Below, piece by piece: positions 1-10,502 of a stretch of 64,000 bases of DNA; the stretch's first letter is position 1, and every line of letters starts with the position of its first letter. The notes beneath the pieces were generated by a model. It was not told the DNA's origin. It was given only the letters and a program-made list of their open reading frames with translations, and ran no database searches. The position numbers and the translations under genes were made by a program. Source of the DNA: Bryum argenteum (Eukaryota; Streptophyta; Bryopsida; Bryales; Bryaceae); contig CM073328.1 of NCBI GenBank assembly GCA_037043015.1, forward strand, positions 6,621,409 to 6,685,408. The letters are read 5' to 3'.

Positions 1-564
1 TTACTAAATAAATTTATCTTAAGACACTCATTGATTGACACAAACCACAGAAGGTGCATTATCCTTGTACACCTAAATAAGTCTTAAGGCAAACAAAATC
101 TAAAATTCATGTCATATTCAAATAGAATGAAATAAACATGGTTTCACTTTAATTCACCCTTTTAGAGGATTTTAATATGCTACCAAAAAATTTAGTACCT
201 GTCGTGAAACCACCTAAAAGCAATCACCACCCTAAAGACAAAAACCCAAGATTCATACCTTCATATAGATCGAACCTCCTTTGCATGTATTCATTGCATA
301 CATAACTAGGGTACCTCCTTGTAAGTTTCCTTATGTAAAGTAAATATTCAATTCTGTGTGCACTATAAAACACTACAAAAGGAGGAAAACTTTATTTATT
401 ATGATCCTAATCCCTGAAAAAGTCAGTCATTTTATCACTCCAAGTATACAAAATCCTACACATACGATTATAGGTACTTTTACCATAAATCCCACTGGGA
501 ATAGGCAAAATGTCTTAAATGCACAAAAATAAGTGTTTCTACATTAGGGGTTTAAGAGAATGTT
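1..564. other. AT-rich upstream region of the TrmL-like gene
   Basis: I see no convincing coding potential here. The stretch is AT-rich and leads into the first ATG I use for the downstream methyltransferase gene, so it probably holds that gene's promoter and 5' UTR. I could not pick out a reliable TATA box or transcription start. Confidence 0.4.
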
Positions 565-3500
565 ATGTTAGTTGTCAAACCTCAAGCTTATCCGTTTGCC
601 AAACACAAAGGATCACTTCCGTTGCGAAGAACTCCTTCGGCGAAGAAGAAGACAATCTTGTTCGATGTGAGCAGGAATTGCAGGAAGAGCGATCTTCGTT
701 TTTCGGAGAGATGGCAATGCTGTCTCAAGCACACAAGTGCTTCACATCCTCCTTCTTTCATTCTTCCTGCACAAGGGCCGGGTACCTTCGGAATCCTCTG
801 CGGACTGAGCTCGCACATTCTCACTCTCGTCGCACCTGCGGCCGCCTTCTCGTCACAGGTACATATTCTCCCATGGATTATGCGTCTGCAATGCCCATAT
901 CTAGCTCTTTCATAAGAGAGGCTCGAGAAACTTCAAAATGTTGGTACATTCTCCGAAAACCCCAAAATGAGCTTCAACTTCAGGGTTAGGCTTTAAGCTC
1001 TGAAATTGGGGTTGAAGCTCTCAAAATTTGGTTCAAGCTCCGAAGTCGGGGTTTAAGCTCTGAAACTGGGGTTTAAGCTTTGACGGTGCACTTGAATTTG
1101 ACTTTACTCATGACAATATGATGTAAAATTGTAATACTGCTCGGCTTGTGTGATTTTAAAGAGTTGGGATTGGTGAATTTTGAGCTGGAGCTCCAATCAT
1201 TTTTTTAAGGGAGTTAAAGTGCTGTGCGTTATACGGAGTGGAGTAAGTGGGGTTTATTTCCAATGGCTCTGGAGCTGGGGTTTTGGAGTTGAGGACTTCA
1301 GAGTACTCTGCTTTGGAGATGAGGCTAGGGTTTAGGGTTTAAGGTGCCATTTTGTTCTGCTCGAGATACCAGAAGTGATGAAAGAGTTCGTTGTATTGCA
1401 GCTTCAGAGACAAAGAAGTCGTGGGGAGCAGTTGCTCAGAGTGATGAGAAACAGCGGCTGCTGCAAGTAGTGTTAGTGTCGCCCCAGGTACGCATTCTTT
1501 TTCCATGTCAAGACGTTTTGCATCAGAGAAAGTGAAAAAGAGCCACGATTGACAAGTGAACCCATCAGCTGGATCCTCTTTACACACACTTAAGTGGTCA
1601 TGAGTATGCTGATTATGATATAAAACTCATTATCTGCAGATTCCGGGAAATACTGGATGTATTGCAAGAACATGTGCTGCTACATGTGTTGGATTGCATC
1701 TCGTCGAGGTATGCTTGCTTAGCTATGAAGTTATTATCTGTTTCTGGTTTGAAAGCTTCGGGAGTGCTTCAAGCCAATCATGGTGTTGTGCTTATTGATA
1801 ATTTATCACCCGATTCCTGTTATGAACGCTGAGGCTGCATGAAGCTAGGGTTTACAAAGTGTTGGCTTCTCTAGATGTTTTCAATGTCGGAATTGAGTGA
1901 TTGTCTTTGACTTGGGCAGCCGATGGGGTTTAAAATCGAGGACTCGAAGCTGAAGAGGGCAGGATTAGACTACTGGCCGTATCCACCTCTTACCATTACG
2001 TTCAGTTTTTGCTAATATGGGTGGTAGCAGAGACACGAGAAGGGAATGTATGTAGAATTGAGTTTTATCCTTCTCAAGGCGAAGGCAAACAGATATGTGG
2101 TCGTGAAAATTCATAAGTCTTGGAACGACTTCTTCACCTACTTCCAAGAACAGGTGAGCCTCGATGAGGATTGCCAAACCTTAAATCGATCAAACTGGAA
2201 AATAATCAAAATTGAACTCAGTAATCCTTCAGACACGATTACTCTTCCTTTCTTGATTCAATTTGAAACCTTGTAAATGTGGGAGGGTTCAAGCACACCC
2301 GATAGACAAGAGTAGCAGTTTTTTTGAATTGTGGTTTTTTAACTTCTGGATCACTGAGCTTTTTTTTGTGTCATGGCAGGAGGGCGAGAAGAGGCTGCTT
2401 GCATTTACCAAGAAGGGTCGTGATACTCACACGGTTAACTCTCAACTCTCACCTTCAAAACAACCTTTTGAAGAAAAGTGAACCATTCTTTGTCAATAAA
2501 ACACCAGAGAATCTTAGCTGCATGGAATCCAATCTGTTTTCTGCCGTTTGAAATCCAAGTCGAGGTCGGTGCTCGTTTTTAGTAGTCTGAAAGCTACTGT
2601 TCCGCTCTGGTCCAAGGTTTAGAATTTGCTATCAACTTCCACCTCCAGAGAGAGAGCCATTCTTTGCCAAAATCTGCTCCCCTGTCAATAGTATCGCACT
2701 TTCTTACAGAAAGCCTGCCACTTGACTTATAACATACTTTAATACATTCACAGATTCGCCGTTTTAGAAACTTGCATGTTGCCGTCACAGAGTTTTGGGT
2801 TGAAGGTCGATTACTTCGTTAGGTTTTAGAGTTTTCAGGGTTGTGAGCTTTCGAATGTCATGATAGGGTTTAGAGGCTTTAGAGTTTGCTCTGAACTGCC
2901 ACAATTAAAGAATGGAGCCTCTATTCGATATCCCCCTGTAAATTGTAACGCAGTTTCTAATATATCTCGACACTTGAGTGTCAACAGACCTCAAAATATT
3001 CAGGTCCCAGATTCACTGTAGCCTTGGCCAATTTCAATTGCAAAGCGTCATGCTAGGGTTTAAGGTTTTAGGGTTGAGCTTTCGAATGCCATGCCAGGAT
3101 TTGAGTCTGCTTCCAACCTCCCATCTTTAACCCTTAAACGCCCAAGCAAACGCAAGCTACATAATCTGCTCTGTAGGTCTCACTGCAGTCAACTTTTCAC
3201 TTATATTTTGATGTCAAACAGGTCACCTTCTTGAAAGTAAAATTTCACAATTCAAATCACAATTTGTACGAGTGCTTTGAAAGGATTGTGGTAGGTAGGT
3301 TGGGGTTGTACATAACCTTGTAGGAGATTGCAAGCTCATCATTGATTGGTTCATTCATGATACTCAAGTTCAAAAAGTGCACTATTCATGAAGCCCAAGT
3401 CCAATTTAGGGTTTCCCGTTTCAGACCCCATGGGCGAGGTTCCAAGCGTTCTGAGCTTGGATGGGTGGGGGGTTTACGCAGGACGTGAGATACAAACCCG

Positions 3501-3784
3501 GGGACTGGCTCCTGTTCGGCTCCGAAGTGGACGGCTTACCCGCAGCAGCACTGGAGCAATGCAGCACAGGCGAGTTCGCAGGCGGCACAGTGCGACTACC
3601 CATGAACGAGACCTACGTTCGATCACTCAATCTCTCCGTTTCCGCAGGAATCGGCGTTTACGAGGCTCTTCGGCAACTGGACGCTCACACCGGTTACAGC
3701 ACCCTGGACAAACTGGAAGCCGTCTCTGGCCTGCCGGAATTGGAACCTGCTCTCAGCAGCAGACATAACGACGGCTACCCTTGA
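565..3784 (+). CDS. trmL: SpoU-family tRNA (cytidine/uridine-34-2'-O)-methyltransferase, TrmL-like, seven exons
   Basis: Product: a predicted SAM-dependent SPOUT enzyme that 2'-O-methylates the wobble nucleotide of tRNA. Exons joined by eye: 565-858, 1344-1487, 1640-1708, 1920-1978, 2093-2153, 2380-2433 and 3482-3784. All introns are GT-AG and every junction keeps phase, giving about 327 codons. Exon 2 ends in [10 protein letters not shown] and exon 3 continues [15 protein letters not shown], the family's N-terminal core. Exon 4 gives [11 protein letters not shown] and exon 6 gives [13 protein letters not shown]. Exon 7 carries the SAM-binding knot: [12 protein letters not shown], then RLPM, then [16 protein letters not shown]. 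Exon 1 (98 codons, rich in Arg, Ser and Lys) looks like an organelle transit peptide, which is inference. Least certain are the start ATG and the purine-rich acceptor before 1344. The last intron (2434-3481) is about 1.05 kb. No frame break is seen, so the gene is probably functional. Confidence 0.88.
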
Positions 3785-4597
3785 CGGTAGTGCATAGTTT
3801 GATTCACTCTCTCTCATGTCTAGACTCGATTCTTTTTCGTTATGATCCATTCCTTGCATGGCATTGATTTTTGCCCTGATTCCTACGTATGGCTCTCAAT
3901 TCTTGCCTTGAAGATGGTTGCCTTGTCGAGGATGTTGATTCTGTAGCTATGGCCATGCCAGGGTTTAGGGATGATGAGCCTTTTGATTACCTATAACCTC
4001 GCGATTGTGACCTCGAATAAGCTTATTAGGTGCATTCTACATTCCTTACATGGTTTTCTCCACATTGATTTTTATTGTTGCCTTACATATTGCCTTCATA
4101 TAGCTTACATATTATGATGCAAGAGAACATGAAGGTTTTTTACAAATTTCACAAAGTACTGTTTTCAAAAGTTAGGTTACAGTATTCCAAGCGGAGTAAG
4201 CATGCAGAATTCCTACGTTTAATTGCGTATTGTGATGATTTCGATACACTATTTTCTAGATTTTTAATGAAGTTCAAATCAAAATTGAGGAGTCTGGGTA
4301 AATACGATCCTTGAAGCAAATGCATATAATTAAAATCAAAACTGCTTATTTGATTACATTTACGACTTTTTTTCTGAGAAAGTATACTGCCAGTCAGGTG
4401 AAATTGGCAACAATTTATTGAATTTGAAAGATAAGTTGAAAACTTGAGCTCAACTTCGTTCTACAAGATTCCAATGTTGACATGTTGGTAAATAACTTTT
4501 AATGTACTGATCTAAAGTAAATGGGTGTTATAACCTCCGCGCTCACATCCAAGGACATGTCAAACAAACACTCTATTCACATTGGCCTTGACTAGTT
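3785..4597. repeat. Blocks T and E of a duplicated unit
   Basis: Directly after the methyltransferase stop begins a block (here T, about 3795-4085), opening with a TTTGATTCACTCTCTC motif. It recurs at 5342-5640, at 31348-31543 (continuing at 35559-35660 after a transposon) and in part at 37636-37985. It is followed by an AT-rich block (here E, about 4085-4597) that recurs at about 39615-40023. T and E lead into the small Cys-rich gene. The short ORF at 4075-4314 lies inside E, has no recognisable domain, and I do not call it a gene. Confidence 0.6.
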
Positions 4598-5140
4598 TCA
4601 AATTTCTTCTTCTTGGTCTTCATCACTATCACTTAGGATGATAGGATCCTCCTCTATAAGTCCTTGGAAGCTTCCATAGTCATAGTATGAAGAAAACATC
4701 GAAGATATGTTGGTTGATGTGTACGGACATGGTCCACTGTCGAAAGGCGATGTATCATATACAATGCACCCAAAAATACACACATTGCACATGCAACATG
4801 TTGATCTTGAAGCTTCCACAAATTCTTCATCTTCTTTGTCCGCATCATCATTGTGTCTAGTATAGTAATCCGAGTCCATCATCTTTCTTTTCTTGCTGCA
4901 AGAGTTATTGTGGCTTGGAGGAGATAGAGTTTTTGTTTTTGGTGTCGCTCCTTTTATCGTTTCACTTGTTGTTGTTTGTTCTTTGGGAGAATGATCTTGC
5001 TTTGCAATAGAAAGATTTGTCGGTTCAAGTACTAATTCCACACACTCATCTTGTTTGGTCAATGAATCTCTTTGCGTTGAAAGAGGTGCATCGACACTCT
5101 TGTGAAATTGAATGACTTTGGAATCACTATTAGAATCCAT
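4598..5140 (-). CDS. Small Cys-rich acidic protein of unknown function (copy 1, 180 aa)
   Basis: A single uninterrupted ORF. I do not recognise the family. The N-terminal half is Ser/Thr/Lys-rich and low in complexity. A basic patch (SKKRKM, around residue 83) could be a nuclear localisation signal. Residues about 113-124 are Cys-rich (CCMCNVCIFGC). The C-terminus reads DPIILSDSDEDQEEE, a hydrophobic core followed by Ser/Asp/Glu, which matches the consensus of a SUMO-interacting motif. A second copy at 40024-40578 is almost identical over the C-terminal two thirds, with in-frame length differences only near the N-terminus. Two intact reading frames after duplication suggest selection or recent copying. 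Function is unknown. It may be a gene carried by a repeat unit, since the flanks are duplicated too. Confidence 0.6.
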   Translation of the reverse strand: MDSNSDSKVIQFHKSVDAPLSTQRDSLTKQDECVELVLEPTNLSIAKQDHSPKEQTTTSETIKGATPKTKTLSPPSHNNSCSKKRKMMDSDYYTRHNDDADKEDEEFVEASRSTCCMCNVCIFGCIVYDTSPFDSGPCPYTSTNISSMFSSYYDYGSFQGLIEEDPIILSDSDEDQEEEI

Positions 5141-5340
5141 CGTATAAATTGGAAAAAGGAGAAAAGGAGTATAAAATGGAAAAATGAGAAAAGGAGTCTA
5201 GTAAGGCAAGGAGAATATACTTGATATGTTAATATACATGTGTATATATACTCACACAAAAAAGTAAAAGAAACAAATTAAAATAATAAAGTAAAATAAT
5301 GTCATTTCTACCTTCCGACGTTGTAAAAGTAAAAGTAATA
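5141..5340 (-). promoter_or_regulatory. Shared upstream region of the Cys-rich gene (block P)
   Basis: About 200 AT-rich bases immediately upstream of the ATG are shared with 31146-31345 and, less closely, with 40579-40780. Short GTAAAAGTAAAAGTA-type repeats mark the far end. Conservation between copies fits a promoter and 5' UTR that moved with the gene, but no specific element is identified. Confidence 0.35.
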
Positions 5341-5341
5341 C

Positions 5342-5640
5342 TTTGATTCACTCTCTCTCATGTCTAGACTCGATTCTTTCTATGTTATGATCCATTCTTT
5401 TCCCTGGTTTTTACGTATGGCTGTCAATTCTTGCCTTGATGATGGTTGCCTTGTGGATGTTGAGTCTGTAGCTATGGCCATGCCAGGGTTTAGGGTTTAG
5501 GGTTTAGGGATGATGAGCCTTCTGATTACCTATAACCTGGCAAAACTACATTGTGACCTCAAATAACCTTATTAGGTGCATTCTACATTCTCTCTATGGT
5601 TTTCTCTACATTGATTTTTATTCTTGCCTTAGATGATGTC
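5342..5640. repeat. Second copy of block T, with telomere-like motif
   Basis: This is a direct repeat of 3795-4085, so T flanks the E + gene + P unit on both sides. It contains four head-to-tail AGGGTTT units near 5487, which the copy at 3960 lacks, so the motif has expanded here. The ends do not begin TG and end CA, so I do not call the pair LTRs. Confidence 0.55.
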
Positions 5641-5752
5641 TGAAAAATGTGTCAATAATGTAATCGATCAAATATCTTCAAGGCACTTGTAACTAGGCTA
5701 GAAACTAGCGTAGTTATAGTGTCCACCCTCGAGAGGGGGAAGTAGTATTGTT

Positions 5753-5806
5753 CCAATTTCCCCTTGTCCGGTGGCCATCGGGATATTAGCATTACGAACG
5801 GACACT
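5753..5806. repeat. Short dispersed repeat, inverted relative to 51681-51728
   Basis: About 50 bases around GGTGGCCATCGGGATATTAG and the following ACGAACGGACACTT match the reverse complement of 51681-51728 with few differences. It is probably the edge of a dispersed element that I cannot otherwise delimit. Confidence 0.45.
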
Positions 5807-5834
5807 TTATTCACCTTATACAATCGTTGATAAA

Positions 5835-6457
5835 TAATATGGTGGGATCAAGTCACAACGGATGGGGGCGCTAAAAGGAAGGCCCGGTTGCGGGATGTGG
5901 GGGCTCTAGAGCGACCGGAGTCTCACACTCGGGAGGTACGCGAGGCGGTTAGGGAGTATAGCGAGCAGGTGAATGCAACCCTCATCCAATACTAGACATG
6001 GGCCCAAGATTTGCTAAATGCATAATATACCTTTATCCCAGAAGGAAACGAATCGGGGGAAGAAGGACCCGTGGGGCCGGAGGAGGAAAAAGCACAACCT
6101 GCAGGACAAGAAGAATAGGAGCAAGGGCCTGCGCATCGAGCAGAACTCAAAAGAGTTCCAGTGGAAGATGAGTAGGCGAACGAGGAGTCACCAAAGGAAG
6201 AAGCAAGGACTCCGGTCATGGAAAGGGGTGGACCTAGGGACACCTCTAACGAGAGGCGACCTCCTAACACAAGCGAATTGTTGGGAGAGTTCCATCCCTC
6301 TAGAGAGGAACCCCCAACCGAGGATTCTCCCACCCACCCTGCAGTTCGAAAGGAGGAGACCGGATTGCAAGACTGCAGGCGAAATTTCACCTTCCAACTT
6401 GTAGTGGAAGGCAGAACAGGGTTAGAGGAACTGACAGAGCAAGCTGCCCAGATGTGA
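5835..6457 (+). pseudogene. F-family repeat ORF, copy 1 (C-terminal part, broken)
   Basis: Translation of the + strand gives a segment with ALERPESHTREVREAV, then TWAQDLLNA and YTFIPEGNESGEEGP. It aligns with VLERPEFSSHEVREVV, EWAQGLLEAYYTFIPGG and the following Glu/Pro-rich stretch of the copy at 21.1-21.4 kb. Stops interrupt the frame near 5990, 6015 and 6115. The end reads GLEELTEQAAQM then a stop, resembling GLEELDEQASQ in the copy at 9.5 kb. The family is unrecognised. Only the C-terminal third is present, and this copy lies on the opposite strand to the others. Confidence 0.6.
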
Positions 6458-7143
6458 ACCCTTGAGATGGTTCACCTCGGCGGGAAAAACCTTATTGCAA
6501 GGTTTTGACCAAATATGCATGTTAGGAAATGACTAAATAGGTGTATCACCCATTTAGTCTAAAACCGGACATATGTTAGTTGGGATTAGAGTGTTTTGGG
6601 ATTCTTGTGTATTTGCTCTAAGTCTGAAATATTTGGAGTAATTAATAACTCATAGTTTGAATTGGGGGTGTTTAGGAGAGTTGAGTAAGTCCCAATTTCT
6701 CCTATTTCCGTATTCAGTTATCCTAAGTTCTATGCATTTGTGAGGCTTGGTATCTGACCTATTCAAAAGCCGTGGTAGTGGATCTCCTTAGAGTCCTATC
6801 TTGTTAATTTAGTCTTGTAAGAGTTAGTAATTGGCATGGGTTAGGTTCTAGGAAGTTAAGAGTGTGAAAGGGGCTAGAAGGGCTGGATGGATGGGAATTA
6901 ACGGATGAAAACTCATCCATTGTGATGAATGAAGTTTTTTAGAGGTTTCCATCACCTATGGCAACCGTTAGAGGAGAGCTTTTCCATGCGTTTTGTTTTT
7001 TGGAAGGGAAAAAAGTTAGGAAGTGGGTGTGAGGAGAAGAGGTTGAACTTAGGTTTAGTTTTTGTGCTTGACCGTTTCTTAAATGTTGTTGTGGAAGACT
7101 AGAGCGATTTGGCGTGAGTTGTGACAAGGTAGGAGGGCAGCAG
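6458..7143. other. No gene seen
   Basis: No supported ORF or repeat boundary in this stretch. It follows directly on the F-family tail, so it is probably the non-coding end or LTR of the same unidentified element, but I could not find terminal repeats. Confidence 0.3.
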
Positions 7144-7681
7144 TTGGAGGGTCGACTTTGAAGTGCGAGATCTCACAATATACAACGAATTGGGAGGCGT
7201 GCCTTAGAGATCTAGAAGTATCGTCAAGTCTTCTTTCAAACGAGATCAAGCTCGCTCTCATTGAAGCAAGGACGAGGGAGAAATCGCAATTCTACCGAAG
7301 GGACCCTATTGGTGACGGCAGAGTTGGAGGGCCAACTTTGAAGGGCGAGATTTCATAATTTACGACGAATTGGGAGGCGTGCCTTAGAGATCTAGAAGCG
7401 TCATCAAGTCTTCTTTCGAACGAGATTAAGCTCGCTCTCATTGAAGCAAGGACGAGGGAGAAATCGCAATTCTATCGAAGGGACCCTACTGGTGACGGCA
7501 GAGTTGGGGGCCGACTTTGAAGGACGAGATCTCACGATTTACAACAAATTGGGAGGCGTGCCTTAAAGATCTAGGAGCTTCGTGAAGTCTTCTTTCGGAC
7601 GGCATCAAGCTTGCTCTCATTGAAGCAAGGACGAGGTAGAAATTGCAATTCTACCGAAGGGACTCTACTGGTGGCGGCAAA
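7144..7681 (+). repeat. Three tandem copies of a 180-bp, 60-codon repeat
   Basis: Units begin at 7144, 7324 and 7504, each opening TTGG(A/G)GGGxC(G/A)ACTTTGAAG. The period is exactly 180 in the first two steps, a multiple of three. Units 1 and 2 translate in one frame to nearly the same peptide (NWEACLRDLE, SSLLSNEIKLALIEARTR, EKSQFYRRD), broken by one stop at the start of unit 2. Unit 3 has lost a base. This looks like an internally amplified coding segment of a dead mobile element. The protein family is unknown. Confidence 0.7.
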
Positions 7682-9465
7682 TTAAAGGGAGCTCCATTTC
7701 TTTTTGTGATTGTGACACTCTTGAGTAGTTTGATTGTATGCGCAACAACCCTTGTGGGGTCAGATGTGTCTATACCTTGGAAAATGGCAACTTGTTGCCC
7801 AAAACATGTTTGGCTTGTAGCTTCATTTGGTGATGTTGTGTTTGAGTTTTATGTATGAATGTGTACCTTCTTGCTTGTGTATGCTGATTTGATTGCCTTA
7901 TGTTGCAATTTGAATCTGTGTGATTATGGGGATTTGTGGTTTAGTCCATTGCTTGGAAGATTAAATAGGTTGCACCCCCTCACGGCCCAACTTGTGAGCT
8001 AGAACCGGGCAACCGGAATTTAGCCTCACACCAGATGGAGGAACCGGTGGCTCGCCCCAGTATCAGTATGTGGACGAACGTCCGATTGGTCGAGATACCT
8101 CTAGTCACGGTGAAGGTGGAGATCCAGGAAGAGGAAGTCACCTCCATTCCGAGGGAGGAAGCCATGAAGGGGAAGCGCAAGACTCGGGTCCCGGTTCCAA
8201 AGGAGAGGATCCTTGAGCAAGCACCCCACTTGAGTGAGGTAGACTAGAGACCCCTTCCAGCATTATAAACGGAAGTGCCCAAGTGGATTTTTTCTCCGGT
8301 CAGATTGGAGCAAGGGGGGGAGCAAAACCAATTCCGGAATAGGAGGCGGTACCAGCTATGAAGGGATAAGCGGAGCCACCAACCTCAGAAAAGACTGCGT
8401 TGTTGGCAAAAGATAAAGCAAGGGCAAACTCCAAGAAAACAATGGAGCTAGAAATCGGAGAGGGACAGGTGGAGATGCCGTAAAGGTTCAATCTGGGGGC
8501 AACTTAGCTAGGTGAAACCGGATCTTGGTTTCTGAATAGGTTTCCTACTAAATAGTTGGACTTTTCAGGGTAGGAGCGTGTGTAGTAGCTAAGCTAGGAC
8601 ATTTTAGGGTATGCCGCTCACTCCTCTATGAGTACCATCACCGTCCCGGCATAAATTAGTACCTATTTCCAATCAAGTTTGCATATACCTAGCCAACCGG
8701 AATCTCTAACGCACCCTGTCCCGGATAGAGAGTCATTGTAGCACAAGTGAGTAGATGAACCGGGTAAAACCCTTAGTGACCTGCTGTAGGGCTGGGAGGG
8801 CCTGATAGTTGAAGGTATTTTTCCAAGGGAGGTATCTAGCCCAGTAGAGAGAAGAGAGGTGGTGACATTTCCGGTCACGGTAATCAAAGGGAAAAGTGTC
8901 CTAATCCAGCACTTTATAAACTTCTGGAAGACCCCTCTGAGGAGTATACAGAGGTTAAACCAAACCACTAAGTCACATGTTGCATTCCGGGTTGATCACT
9001 ACAATGAGTGATTCCGGATAGGGAAACCAGATCTGGATCATATCGGATCTGGGTTCCAAATCGGATCTGAACAAGATCCAGGAAGGGAAGAAAAAAACAA
9101 ACCTAGTTGGAAGGTAGGAAATGGGTGTTGTCCTGCTAACTGGTCGGAAATTCATATGACTTCTTACTTCACAGAATCCCCGTGGAACGATAACCAGATC
9201 TTGCCCTCGAAACGCACTGGTAAGCAGTGAAAAGTGAGTTTCTAGAGTAAATCTCAGAGAACGAGTTACAACAGTATCTCTTCCGCCTCCTCCTCGACTA
9301 TCCTGCGGATACTTGGTTTTCATCGTCTGAACTTGAGCTAGGCTGAACGTCTTCGCTCCCCTTTCTCCGGTTAGACTGGAGTTTTTCTCGTTCCTCCACG
9401 TCAATCTGCTTGCCTTCGTCATCATCCTAGGTTACGCCCTCCTCTGCCATCTGCTCAACCTCCTA
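7682..9465. other. Degenerate retroelement-like sequence without assignable genes
   Basis: Several short open stretches occur on both strands, for example 8035-8247 (+, acidic/basic, no domain) and 8973-9425 (-). None shows a recognisable domain or a continuous frame. The CCGGTT-rich composition resembles the 21-23.5 kb F-family region, so this is probably the same class of decayed element. I make no gene call. Confidence 0.3.
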
Positions 9466-10502
9466 CTATACAGGGGTAGACTCCACCTTAGGCATCCTTG
9501 TAATCACTGCCTCAAACCCAAAACTCAACTCCGGTTGGATTCTTGGACTCCCTGATTGACTTGCTTGTTCATCCAATTCTTCCAATCCAGCTTTGTACCA
9601 ACAATGAGGCCAACTTCTTCCTCTAACCCTGCACATTAGGCAACTCAACTGGATTTAAGGCTGTGCCCGAAATGAACATAGCTAGGAGCTCCCCGGTTTC
9701 TTGCTCATCCTAGAATGGGTGGAATCCACCCAACAATTCATTGGTGTTAGCTAGATGCTTACCCATTCGGTCTCCGCTTGGTTTCTGCTCCATGGCACCC
9801 TTGGTCCTCTTGCTCATACCTGTGGCTATTTCCTACCCGGTTCAACCGTTCCTTCTTCTCTCCCTTCAACCTCTTCACCATCCTAATGCAGCTTGACGTC
9901 CCTTTCGTAGGCTTCTAAGACATTTTCAGCATATCTTTGGAAATAGTTGAGCGTTCCATCCAACTGGTTCGATAACTTCCTCATGATCATTTGCACCTAC
10001 GTAGAAAGCAAGTCCAGTTTTACAAGGATTCTTGCGTCTCATAATAGAGCCTTCATCTACTCATCCCCATTGCTTTGAACAACTCTTGGATTTTGGTGAA
10101 GCTCTCCTGGTTGTACTTCTTGAACTTGTGAAGGGTCGTCTTTTGTACCTTGACTTCCTTGTTTCCCTTCAAATCCCCAAGGCTGTCATGAGGTTCTGCC
10201 TCTGCAATGATAGCAGCTCCTTCTCCATTTCTTCTATCAAATCCAAAAAGATGGCTACATTACGGGTTTGAAGCAGCATCCCAATCCTCTTTGCCGCAAC
10301 ATAGGTGGGCTCAAAGTCCGCCATGTTGCGCATCAAGGCTTCCTCCTTGTGAGAAAGACTTGATTGGGAGTGAATTGATTGCTTCTTGGACCAAGGAGTG
10401 GGTGCTCCAGAGGCTCTCCTCTTGTAGGTCTGCCTAACCGGACTCCTAATTGGGCTTGCAATCCTCTTGCCCTTCCTTTTTTTGCTCTCCCTAGCTGCCT
10501 CC

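Noticed and set aside
519..989. 156-codon + strand ORF overlapping exon 1 of the TrmL-like gene
   Set aside because: The other frame (565-858) ends at a good donor and joins in phase to the conserved exons. This frame leads nowhere.
3388..3768. 126-codon Arg-rich ORF overlapping the last methyltransferase exon
   Set aside because: It is the out-of-frame shadow of exon 7, whose own frame contains the conserved SAM-binding motifs.
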